A stretch of DNA of 13,319 nucleotides from DSBX01 sp046484845 (GCA_046484845.1 JAWOIB010000126.1:1-13319); one strand, 5' to 3'; positions 1 through 6,736 are shown, counted from the first letter of the stretch. Made by a program: numbers and translations. The notes: generated by a model from the sequence alone, not told the origin.

Positions 1-584
1 TCGTGGAGGGGCCTGCACAGATCCGAAACAAGTGTCGGCGAACCCACCTGACCCGTAACGACCTCAATCACTGGCTGTTGCGCTGCCTTATCTCGAATCG
101 TATCAACGAAGTTTCTGCCGTGCCGGCCGTAGAGCCAGCTTGTCCGGACAATCGAACTGCGTCGCGCGGTCCGGCGCACCGCCTTCTCCCCCATCAGCTT
201 GCTCCGGCCATAGATGGAAAGCGGGTTCGGCTCATCCCTCTCCAGGTAGGGCTTGCCCTCTTGCCCGTCGAAGACATAGTCGGTGCTGACATACACAAGC
301 CGGCACTCGGTCTCGGCTGCGGCCAGCGCGACCGCCCAGGTACCTTGGAAGTTCACCTTGGTGGCGCGGGCCGGGTCAGACTCACAGCCGTCCACGTCGG
401 TCCATGCCGCGAGGTGGAACACCACATCCGGCCCAACCCCGTGGATACCGTTGATGGTCCTTTCTATGTCGCTGACATCGTGGTCAGGCAGGTCCCACTG
501 GATTACTTCCTCGTTCTGCCCACGAAGGTACGAAACAAACTCACGGCCCAGCATTCCGCGAGCCCCGGTGACAAGACAACGCAT
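1..584 (-). CDS. rmlD: dTDP-4-dehydrorhamnose reductase (RmlD/RfbD), partial at left edge
   Basis: This NADPH-dependent short-chain reductase makes dTDP-L-rhamnose, the last step of rhamnose-donor synthesis for surface polysaccharide, in the cytoplasm. Reading the minus strand from ATG 584 gives 194 residues without a stop before the window ends; the family is about 290 long, so the C-terminal third is missing. Visible motifs are the nucleotide-binding TGARGMLG at residues 6-13, DVVFHLAAWTDVD at 53-65, the STDYVFDG segment at 100-107, the catalytic YGRSK (Tyr125, Lys129), VRTSWLYG at 146-153 and GSPT at 181-184. All are typical of RmlD. An in-frame ATG at 593 also exists, but a promoter-like -10 box covers it, so 584 is preferred. 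The gene diverges from the YidD-fusion gene. A related NAD-dependent epimerase is possible but less likely, because the motif set is specifically RmlD-like. Confidence 0.93.
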   Translation of the reverse strand, partial: MRCLVTGARGMLGREFVSYLRGQNEEVIQWDLPDHDVSDIERTINGIHGVGPDVVFHLAAWTDVDGCESDPARATKVNFQGTWAVALAAAETECRLVYVSTDYVFDGQEGKPYLERDEPNPLSIYGRSKLMGEKAVRRTARRSSIVRTSWLYGRHGRNFVDTIRDKAAQQPVIEVVTGQVGSPTLVSDLCRPLH

Positions 585-591
585 CGACACC

Positions 592-619
592 ATCCTAGTT
601 CAACCCGGCTTGGGGTCAA
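592..619 (-). promoter_or_regulatory. Sigma70-type promoter of rmlD, leaderless arrangement
   Basis: On the minus strand, TTGACC (619-614) is followed by a 16-base spacer and TAGGAT (597-592). Only seven bases then separate the -10 box from the ATG at 584, so transcription should begin at or next to the start codon. The AGGA inside the -10 box could also be read as a weak ribosome binding site eight bases from the ATG. The same geometry recurs upstream of the YidD-fusion gene and atpH, which raises confidence. Confidence 0.5.
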
Positions 620-718
620 GCGCGGTGCCCGAACCTGAACCGGGCGACGCGCACACAACCTCGACTCTCCATGTCTGGGTCGGCGACCCCGTCCTCCGGG
701 CTTTGCGCCCGCAACAGC

Positions 719-746
719 TTGACCCGGAGGCGGTCGAACGTATCAT
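719..746 (+). promoter_or_regulatory. Sigma70-type promoter of the YidD-fusion gene, leaderless arrangement
   Basis: TTGACC (719-724), a 16-base spacer, then TATCAT (741-746), one base from the consensus -10. Six bases separate the box from the GTG at 753, which is where transcription would start. No Shine-Dalgarno sequence precedes this GTG, which fits a leaderless mRNA. Confidence 0.55.
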
Positions 747-752
747 CGGGCG

Positions 753-1919
753 GTGAGACGGATTCTTACGGCCCTCGCGCTGGCGGTGACAACCACAAAC
801 GCTGGCTACGACGCAGCCGGGGTGGCCGGTCGTTGGGTGATTGACGCCTACAAGGTGATCCTTTCATCCCGACAGCCTGCAAGTACCTGCAACTTCCACC
901 CGACCTGCTCCCAGTTCACCCGGCGAGCGATTGAGTCCAAAGGCCTCGCTGCCGGGATTATTGTCGGCGCGGATCGACTGACGCGCTGCAACCCCCACGC
1001 ATGGACCCAGCTGGGGCTCGCTTACGTCGGCACCACTGATGGCCGACTCAACGACCCGGTCTCAAGCCCTGGCTCCGTCTCTCTGGCAATCGCCTCGTCT
1101 GCCCTTCTCCGCACTGAAGTCACGGTCGAGCGCGATAGCGGGCCAGCCGAGCTGGACTTCGCCCGCTGGCTAGCGAAACGCGGCGACTGGTACCGGGCCG
1201 GCGCCGAGTACGTCAGGGCGGCCGCACTCAGCCCGGACAGTACGATCCGTGTCGAAGCCACCCTGCTCAGCGCTGAAGCGCTGCTTCGATCAGGCAGGCA
1301 CGAACTCGCCCAGTCCCTTTTCGCCGACGCCCTCCCCCACGCGCCCGCAACCGCAAGGCTCGGCATCGCCCGCACCCTCTTCGCGGCCGGCCGCTACAAG
1401 GACTGCCGCATCGAGTTGGCCGAACTCGCCCCGTCACTCGCCCGCGAGAAGACGCTCCTCTCCGGTTGGGCCCTGTTCCGGGAGCACCGTTTCGCCGATG
1501 CGGCCTCGGTCTTCCGTGACGCGGACGAACCGGAATGGCTGGCCCTGGCCGTGCTCGACGGCAGGGACCTGCCCCGGCGCTCGCGCCTGCTGGCGGCCAC
1601 ACTCTCGGCCGTGGTCCCGGGCGCGGGCCAGGTTTACGCCGGTCGTGTCCCAGACGGCATCTACTCACTGCTCGCGGTCACCGGCTCCGGGTTCCTCACC
1701 TGGTGGTTCGCCTCCGAACCCGAGCGCCGGGACCGCACCCACATCAAAACCACTTTCTTTGGCGCGACAACCGCACTCTTCTACGCCAGCGGCGTCTATG
1801 GCGCAAATCGCGCGGCCGGCGCCTTCAACCGCTGGCAAGAGGAACGGTACGCGGCCCTGGCCAATGACCTGTTGGACCGGATGCGGCTCGACCCGGGAAG
1901 CCTTCTTGACGACCGCTAG
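753..1919 (+). CDS. YidD-domain protein fused to TPR-like helices and a C-terminal membrane module
   Basis: The protein has 388 residues. The N-terminal 90 or so match YidD, the small membrane protein insertion efficiency factor: Y33-K-V-I-L, then CNFHPTCSQF at 46-55, a basic helix and R78-C79-N-P, with the three conserved cysteines at 46, 52 and 79. Normal YidD is about 70-110 residues and stands alone. Here it continues into helical pairs at about 134-258 that look like degenerate TPRs, then SAVVPGAGQVYAGR at 285-298 and two probable membrane helices (about 302-320 and 333-350), resembling TM2/DUF5683-type modules. Residues 1-17 look like a signal peptide or anchor, unusual for YidD, which is normally cytoplasmic and membrane-associated. 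The GTG start is chosen because it sits just downstream of a promoter and keeps this helix. The following gene starts 12 bases after the stop. A role in membrane protein biogenesis is inferred from YidD only. Confidence 0.85.
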   Translation: MRRILTALALAVTTTNAGYDAAGVAGRWVIDAYKVILSSRQPASTCNFHPTCSQFTRRAIESKGLAAGIIVGADRLTRCNPHAWTQLGLAYVGTTDGRLNDPVSSPGSVSLAIASSALLRTEVTVERDSGPAELDFARWLAKRGDWYRAGAEYVRAAALSPDSTIRVEATLLSAEALLRSGRHELAQSLFADALPHAPATARLGIARTLFAAGRYKDCRIELAELAPSLAREKTLLSGWALFREHRFADAASVFRDADEPEWLALAVLDGRDLPRRSRLLAATLSAVVPGAGQVYAGRVPDGIYSLLAVTGSGFLTWWFASEPERRDRTHIKTTFFGATTALFYASGVYGANRAAGAFNRWQEERYAALANDLLDRMRLDPGSLLDDR

Positions 1920-1931
1920 CAATCCGCCGGT

Positions 1932-2789
1932 ATGAACGCACTTGCCGCGCTGACACTGCTGGCCGCGTTCGCAGTACTCCCTGAGGACACCGGCGACCGT
2001 CTCTACGAGGCCGGACTCGCCGAAGCCGCGGCCACCGAATACCTGCGCGAACTGCACGCCGGAACCGCAAACCCTGGTCAAGTCCGACTCAAACTGGCCT
2101 TCAGCCACGCGGCCGCGGGCGAGTCCGAACCCGCCGCAGTCGAACTCCGGGAACTGGCCCTGGACGACACATGCATCGGCCCGGCCGCTGCCCTGGCCCT
2201 GGCCGGGCTCTTCGCCGGGCAGGGTCGGTTCGAACGGGCCCGGCTCGAACTCGACGGCCTTGCCGCACACCTCCCGGTCGGGTTTCTGCCCGAGTTCAAC
2301 CGGCATCTCGCCTGGCTGGAGCTCAACTGCGGTCTCAGAACGACGGCCGCGACCCGCTACAAAAGCTCAGACCGGACCAACCTCGCCGAGCGGCTTGCCC
2401 TGCCACCGGCCCGGCGCAGTCCGGAACTCGCCATCGGTCTCTCGGCGTTCCTGCCCGGCGCCGGCGAAATCTACGCCGGGCGGACGGCCGACGGCCTGCT
2501 CAGCCTGCTCGTAACCGGCACCAGCGCGGCCGGAACCTTCTACGCGGCCCGTTCCGGCGACTGGGTATCAGCCGGCCTGGTGTTTTCCATGTTCTTTCTC
2601 CGGTTCTACAGCGGTGCGCGGTCCAATGCCGCCGCCCGCGCCGAGGATTTCAACCGCGCCGCCCTGCGGCAGTACATTGCCCGGTTTGATGCCGCGCCGG
2701 ACTGGTTCGAACGGGCGGAGGACCTTGCCAAACTGAGGTGGGAGCAACCCGTTAGCAGCTCGAGCCGGTTCTCTGTCGGGAACCCCTGA
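1932..2789 (+). CDS. Tandem relative of the upstream protein: helical repeats plus PGAG-YAGR membrane module, no YidD
   Basis: The protein has 285 residues. Residues 1-15 are hydrophobic and look like a signal peptide, followed by acidic alanine/leucine-rich helices at about 20-140 with TPR-like spacing. The C-terminal part has LSAFLPGAGEIYAGR at 170-184, then probable membrane helices at about 187-205 and 211-228 and a helical tail. This part lines up with the end of the preceding protein (shared pattern LSA-x-x-PGAG-x-x-YAGR-x-x-DG-x-x-SLL), and both continue to an AFNR- or DFNR-like segment, so the two are probably duplicates that differ in the YidD head. It lies 12 bases after the first gene with no clear ribosome binding site and is probably cotranscribed. 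I do not recognise a specific function; a membrane-anchored partner of the upstream protein is the simplest reading. Confidence 0.75.
   Translation: MNALAALTLLAAFAVLPEDTGDRLYEAGLAEAAATEYLRELHAGTANPGQVRLKLAFSHAAAGESEPAAVELRELALDDTCIGPAAALALAGLFAGQGRFERARLELDGLAAHLPVGFLPEFNRHLAWLELNCGLRTTAATRYKSSDRTNLAERLALPPARRSPELAIGLSAFLPGAGEIYAGRTADGLLSLLVTGTSAAGTFYAARSGDWVSAGLVFSMFFLRFYSGARSNAAARAEDFNRAALRQYIARFDAAPDWFERAEDLAKLRWEQPVSSSSRFSVGNP
2767..2784. terminator. Possible hairpin at the convergent gene junction
   Basis: GGTTCTC (2767-2773) can pair with GGGAACC (2778-2784) around a four-base loop, giving seven pairs including one G-T. It lies in the last codons of the plus-strand gene, just before the convergent ATPase E stop. 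No T-run follows on either strand, so a terminator role is uncertain. Confidence 0.2.
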
Positions 2790-2792
2790 GCT

Positions 2793-3344
2793 TCAATCAG
2801 ACTCGTCCGCGAACAGTTCGCGAGCGATCATGGCAGAAAGCTCGCCGCGCATTGCATCCAGTGATTCATCGAGCGAGCAATCTATCACCTGTCGACCGAT
2901 ATCAACGATCAGACCACCGCTGATGTCAACGGGATCGCCCAGTCCCGAATTGAGCTTGCCGCCGTATCGCTCCGTATCAACTCGAGAAAGGTGAACCATG
3001 GCCTCTGCCACGGCGTATCGGGACGCGAGGCCGCTGAGGAGTTCATAATAGTCATCCTCACCCGGGAGCCTCTCGCGCGCCTGAAGCAGCACAGCATCAA
3101 TTGCGCGCCATCGGGCTTCGAGCAAGGCCTTGCGCCGTTCCAATGCCGCCCAGCTCCGCGCGCGGTCCCGGGTCAAACGAGTCTCAAGTTCGCTGCGTTC
3201 AGCAAACTCACGCTCCAGTTCAGTAATCTCCGCGTCTCGCCGGGCAGCGATGGCCGCGAGTTGCTCATCGCGGTTCGCCTCAACCGCAGTAACCCGGTTC
3301 TTCCCCTCAAACCGGACCCTCTCCAACAGGTCAGCTACACCCAT
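2793..3344 (-). CDS. atpE: A/V-type ATPase peripheral stalk subunit E
   Basis: The protein has 183 residues, close to the usual 185-200 for bacterial and archaeal subunit E. The first 90 or so form a long, highly charged helix (many Arg/Glu, for example the stretch around ITELEREFAERSELE at 40-54), which in this family pairs with subunit H/G as the outer stalk. The C-terminal half is a compact domain with a GGLIVDIGRQVIDCS strand-turn segment typical of the E head that grips the top of the A/B hexamer. The start ATG is five bases after the stop of the K gene. Its stop is three bases from the convergent plus-strand gene, so the ATPase run ends here. Subunit E fits by position, length and architecture; the sequence family itself is poorly conserved. 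Confidence 0.85.
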   Translation of the reverse strand: MGVADLLERVRFEGKNRVTAVEANRDEQLAAIAARRDAEITELEREFAERSELETRLTRDRARSWAALERRKALLEARWRAIDAVLLQARERLPGEDDYYELLSGLASRYAVAEAMVHLSRVDTERYGGKLNSGLGDPVDISGGLIVDIGRQVIDCSLDESLDAMRGELSAMIARELFADESD

Positions 3345-3349
3345 CCCGC

Positions 3350-3829
3350 TCAGCCAAGCTTGATGCCCATCTGGGCAAAAATCGTTATCAGGAGACCAAG
3401 AACCGCGTAGGTTTCAACCATTGCCCCGAAGATGACCGCCTTGGTGCCCTCACCGGTCCGTCTGGCGACAAGCTCTATTCCTGATGCACATGCCCGCCCC
3501 TGCCAGATACCGGAAGCCAGCCCGGCTATGCCGACCGGCAGACAAGCCGCGAACATCTGCAAACCCTGACCGAGAGTTATCGGATTGACCTGCCCAAGCA
3601 GGCCGAGCTGCATTATCGCCAGAAACGCGCCCAAGAAACCGTAGAAACCCTGGGTTCCGGGCAACGCGACCAGGATGAAGACATTGCCGAACTTCTTGGG
3701 GTCTTCGGCCAGAACACCATTGGCCACCTGGGCCGCTGTGCCGATGCCGACAGCGGAGCCTATTCCCGCGGTGATCGCCGCTATGACCGCCCCAAAGATT
3801 GCCAACGCCAGTCCAATCGGATCAACCAC
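3350..3829 (-). CDS. atpK: A/V-type ATPase membrane rotor subunit K (c-ring proteolipid)
   Basis: The protein has 159 residues forming four membrane helices as two fused hairpins, the normal size of the 16-kDa V-type proteolipid. It forms the rotating ring that carries ions across the inner membrane. The ion-site residues are visible: LPGTQ at 56-60 (Leu56, Thr59, Gln60), Gln110 in the third helix and Glu139 in the fourth (MVETYAVLG). These correspond to the Na+ ligands Leu61, Thr64, Gln65, Gln110 and Glu139 of Enterococcus hirae NtpK, so Na+ transport is likely, though ion specificity also depends on details not visible here. Only the second hairpin carries the carboxylate, as usual for this form. 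The start is a GTG preceded by a good ribosome binding site (AAGGAGG, six bases upstream). It lies 12 bases after the I gene. Confidence 0.96.
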   Translation of the reverse strand: MVDPIGLALAIFGAVIAAITAGIGSAVGIGTAAQVANGVLAEDPKKFGNVFILVALPGTQGFYGFLGAFLAIMQLGLLGQVNPITLGQGLQMFAACLPVGIAGLASGIWQGRACASGIELVARRTGEGTKAVIFGAMVETYAVLGLLITIFAQMGIKLG

Positions 3830-3841
3830 TATGGTCCTCCT

Positions 3842-6070
3842 TCAGCTTATCGCAACGTAGCGACTCTCTTCTCGAAACGGAACGAAAGGCTCTCCACCGC
3901 CGGTATAGAACCGGGGGAAGAACTCCACGTAGTTCAGCCTGAGCGTGTGCACAAACGCCCCCAGCACGTTCACTGCAAGGTTGTACGCATGCCCCCCGAC
4001 CAAAGCGACCAGCGCCAGCAGAATCCCCAGCACCGGTATTCCGGTGACCATCCAAGCGATGGTGTTGATTGCCATTGCGATTCCCCCGGTGACCATGCCC
4101 AGCGCCATTATCCTGATGTAACTCAACACTACGCCTATGTACGAGGTTGCACCGTAGAGCGCGTACCCACCCCAGGCCAACTTGCCGGCGACACGCTGGT
4201 TGGCAGGCGCAAAGAAGAAGAACGCCGCCCCGATCAGGGCAGGGACGAACCACGGCAACCACCCGACCAGCCAACCCACCAGCGCGGCAAACCCGACTGC
4301 AGCCAGCGCCAGCGGAATCGCCGAGAGCCGCCTTTGTCGAGACAGGTCGGCAAACGAGTAGACGTACAACCCGGCGAAGACAGCCAGCACCAGCCACTTG
4401 ACATACAGGAACTCCGAGGGCAACCAGTCCAGCCTGGCGGCGGAGAAAATCAGCAGCGACCAGATAAGCCCGAACCAGAGAACCTGTCCCACGGCCAGTT
4501 TGCGTTCGCGCTGACTGAACGCCACGATCGCCGCAACCGAGGCAAGTGTGACAACGAGCAGCAGATTGGCCACCCACCCGGGTATTCGACCGCCGAGCAA
4601 CACGCTTCCCGTGAGTGCATTCAGCGCGACGAACCAGGGCAACTGCCCTAGGAACGCTTCGCCCGGACGGCGCTGACGGAGACTGTCAATAATCTCAAAA
4701 CCGATTCCGTACATCAGATGAACGTAGCCAAACCCCAACGAAAGCAGGAAAAACGGCATCGGGTTCACCAGAGGATTGAACCACATCAGTGAGTCACGGA
4801 ATGACAGCAACGGACCGAAGTTCAGCCTGTCCGGCAGGTCGCCGAACCATCCACCGACCAGCGCGCCTGCCACAATCGTAAACAAGCTGCCGATGAGCAG
4901 CATGCCCAGCAGCTTGTTCCCTGTCCCCATCCGTTTCATCAGCAGCAAAGCTATGACGGCAAGGACTACGCCGTAACCAGCATCGGTCAAACAGAAACCG
5001 AAGAAGACCGCGAAGAACGGGGCCAGCCAAGGAGTGGGATCGGCCTCACCCGGCTGTGGCATGCTGTAGAGATCGAGCACCAGCTCGAACGGCCGAAAGA
5101 GCTTCCAGTTTCTAAGGGCCACCGGGGGGCATTCTTCCGGAAGTGGTGCTTCCCGGCCGATCGCGGCCGGACCCAGACGGTCAACAAGTCGTTCGAGTGC
5201 CGGGTAGTCACGCTCGCGGACCCAACCGGTCAGAACCAGTACCGTCTCAGTTCGGTCCAGTCCCTGCTCGGCTTCGGTTCGGAGTTGCTGGTTCAACAAC
5301 CCGTCGGCCTTGGCCTTCAGGTGAGTCAGATCGACGGCCAACTCCGACAGCCGCGCCTCTATCTTAACTCGCCGGTCAGCCATCTCACCGCGCCGCTTCT
5401 CGCCCGAATCCAACAGCTCCGCCGGTCTCCTGTCAATGTCGCCAAGGTCAACAGCGCCGAACTTCATTCCTCCCAGTAGTCGCATCACCTCGCCCAGTTC
5501 CGCGCGCAGACAGACCACCAGCACGGCCACTCCGGACTGACCGGACGATACCACCTCAACCGCCGCGCTCTTCGAGCTCAGCTCCAATCGGGCTCGTTCG
5601 AGTTCGTCGGCGTCGGAGAAAAAGCCGGAGACTACCGCGGTGGAACTCAGCAACCGGAACCGGGCAGGAGCCTCATCGAGATTCCGCCACGGCAGCAGCC
5701 TCTGCTCCTGCGCCCGCAACTCGCGCTCATCACCGGCCAGAACGTCGAGCTCTCGCCGTAGACTGCCGACTTCATCCAGCTTCTGCCCGGGCTCATAGTG
5801 CCGGACGACCGCGTCATACTCCGAGCGCTTCATCTGCTCACGGTCACCACCCAGCAAACCGGCCTTGCGCTTGGACCGCGCTGCCAGCAATTCGATAGCC
5901 TCTTCAAGTCGGCTCAACTCCCGAGCCAGCTCGCCCGAGCTGCCGGTCGGCTCGACTTCGTCGGAGTGTGTGATGTGCAGTAACCCCTGTCTCTGCAGGG
6001 ATTTCAAGAGGTCATCGGAGCGATCCCTGTGGACCGCCACCAATACCTTGACTACTGGCTCAACCGCCAC
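3842..6070 (-). CDS. atpI: A/V-type ATPase membrane stator subunit I (a subunit)
   Basis: The protein has 742 residues, longer than the roughly 650-665 of Thermus or Enterococcus. Residues 1-340 form the cytoplasmic arm, with two coiled-coil stretches (about 45-125 and 220-275) that bind the peripheral stalks. The membrane half opens with PTPWLAPFFAVFFGFCLTDA (346-365). Near the end, LSYIRIMALGM carries Arg653 and FVHTLRLNYVEFF carries Arg711. These correspond to the essential arginines of the ion half-channels, and the C-terminal FYTGGGEPFVPF is a family hallmark. Between about 498 and 621 there seem to be extra membrane helices. The GTG start overlaps the end of the H gene by 19 bases, suggesting coupled translation; the first residues (AVEPVVKVLVAVHRD) match the family start. 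Confidence 0.95.
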   Translation of the reverse strand: MAVEPVVKVLVAVHRDRSDDLLKSLQRQGLLHITHSDEVEPTGSSGELARELSRLEEAIELLAARSKRKAGLLGGDREQMKRSEYDAVVRHYEPGQKLDEVGSLRRELDVLAGDERELRAQEQRLLPWRNLDEAPARFRLLSSTAVVSGFFSDADELERARLELSSKSAAVEVVSSGQSGVAVLVVCLRAELGEVMRLLGGMKFGAVDLGDIDRRPAELLDSGEKRRGEMADRRVKIEARLSELAVDLTHLKAKADGLLNQQLRTEAEQGLDRTETVLVLTGWVRERDYPALERLVDRLGPAAIGREAPLPEECPPVALRNWKLFRPFELVLDLYSMPQPGEADPTPWLAPFFAVFFGFCLTDAGYGVVLAVIALLLMKRMGTGNKLLGMLLIGSLFTIVAGALVGGWFGDLPDRLNFGPLLSFRDSLMWFNPLVNPMPFFLLSLGFGYVHLMYGIGFEIIDSLRQRRPGEAFLGQLPWFVALNALTGSVLLGGRIPGWVANLLLVVTLASVAAIVAFSQRERKLAVGQVLWFGLIWSLLIFSAARLDWLPSEFLYVKWLVLAVFAGLYVYSFADLSRQRRLSAIPLALAAVGFAALVGWLVGWLPWFVPALIGAAFFFFAPANQRVAGKLAWGGYALYGATSYIGVVLSYIRIMALGMVTGGIAMAINTIAWMVTGIPVLGILLALVALVGGHAYNLAVNVLGAFVHTLRLNYVEFFPRFYTGGGEPFVPFREESRYVAIS

Positions 6071-6396
6071 CGCTGCTTCAGCCTGTCAACAACGCGCTCC
6101 ACCGCGCGCTCAATCCTGTCCTCGCCAACACTGACAGTCGCCCGAACTTCGGCGTTCGTGGCCTCGGCTGATTCGAGCACCAGCCGTTCGGCTTCATCCT
6201 CTGCCCGCCGTCTGGCCAGATCGAACTCCTGCCTGAGACGCTGCCTGGCCGAGTCCAAAGCATTACGCGCATCGAGTTCTGCCGCTGCAACTGCCCTGCG
6301 GCTCTGCTCCTCTGCCAACTCGACTTCGGCGGCGACTGCCGCCTCAGCGTCTCTCACGCGGGCGATGATGTTGTCTGACTGCTCTCTCATGGCCAT
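6052..6396 (-). CDS. atpH: A/V-type ATPase peripheral stalk subunit H (G-like)
   Basis: The protein has 114 residues and is nearly all one charged helix: alanine, glutamate and arginine in heptad-like spacing, with no proline after the start. This is the architecture of the AhaH/G subunit, which forms the outer-stalk coiled coil with subunit E. Position supports the call: it is the first gene before I, K and E, the same order as in archaeal operons. Two starts are possible, ATG 6396 and ATG 6390. Neither has a Shine-Dalgarno sequence, but a promoter ends nine bases before 6396, so the mRNA may have almost no leader. Similarity in this family is low, so the name rests on context and coiled-coil character. 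Confidence 0.82.
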   Translation of the reverse strand: MAMREQSDNIIARVRDAEAAVAAEVELAEEQSRRAVAAAELDARNALDSARQRLRQEFDLARRRAEDEAERLVLESAEATNAEVRATVSVGEDRIERAVERVVDRLKQRWRLSQ

Positions 6397-6405
6397 CGGA
6401 TAAGA

Positions 6406-6433
6406 AGACTAGTCCACAGCAATCCGGTGTCAA
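6406..6433 (-). promoter_or_regulatory. Promoter of the ATPase H-I-K-E genes
   Basis: On the minus strand, a perfect TTGACA (6433-6428), 16-base spacer and TAGTCT (6411-6406, keeping the key T, A and last T). The first ATG follows nine bases after the -10 box, so the leader would be about three bases or absent. The geometry matches the rmlD and YidD-fusion promoters. Confidence 0.55.
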
Positions 6434-6718
6434 GAGAACCCGACACAGACATTGGCGTCCACAACACAGCCCTGTCGTGATGAACTGCGCTCCAGTCATT
6501 TCGGAGCTGGACGAACTGCCTCCGCCGTACTCGACGAACCCGCAGGCCCGCGTAGTGACAGACCGCTTCCAGCACCGTTCCACCCCGAAGGCAGAACAGA
6601 GGCCGTCTTCAGTTCTTGACTTCAAACTGCCAGCCCCTACCATCTGTTTGCAGTTTGGTGCCTTAGCTGTTCTCAGAATCCATGTTCCATGAGGCGTCTA
6701 TTTGCTATGCCTGAGCAA
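6434..6718. other. Intergenic stretch without a recognisable gene
   Basis: About 285 bases between the atpH promoter and the tetR operator. It is visibly less GC-rich than the surrounding genes. Short open frames on both strands here match nothing I know and lack ribosome binding sites. It contains an inverted repeat with perfect 8-base arms, CAAACTGC (6623-6630) and GCAGTTTG (6650-6657), around a 19-base loop, and a small one, TTGCT (6702-6706) with AGCAA (6714-6718), next to the operator. The tetR promoter must lie in its right part, but I cannot pick convincing -35 and -10 boxes. Confidence 0.5.
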
Positions 6719-6736
6719 TGACTGACCGGTCAGTCA
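6719..6736. promoter_or_regulatory. TetR operator: perfect 18-bp palindrome
   Basis: TGACTGACCGGTCAGTCA is a perfect 18-base palindrome centred between 6727 and 6728. It ends just before the AAGGAG ribosome binding site (6737-6742) and ten bases before the tetR ATG. TetR-family dimers usually bind palindromes of this length and symmetry next to their own gene, so this is very probably the autoregulatory operator of the whole efflux operon. Confidence 0.85.

Noticed and set aside
3..638. Plus-strand open frame of 211 codons at the left edge
   Set aside because: It is antisense to rmlD, whose motifs are unmistakable on the minus strand.
3822..4577. 251-codon open frame on the minus strand inside subunit I
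   Set aside because: Same strand, other frame, inside the ATPase I gene; cysteine/arginine/glycine-rich product with no family signature.
6387..6575. 62-codon minus-strand frame before atpH, considered as a decayed transposase
   Set aside because: Arg-rich product resembles nothing specific, has no ribosome binding site, and runs through the atpH promoter into atpH in another frame.
6477..6692. 71-codon plus-strand frame in the intergenic stretch
   Set aside because: No ribosome binding site, no known motif, composition typical of non-coding DNA.
6434..6718. tRNA or 6S-like RNA
   Set aside because: No cloverleaf with a proper T-arm and acceptor stem could be laid out, and no extended bulged helix of the 6S type was visible.
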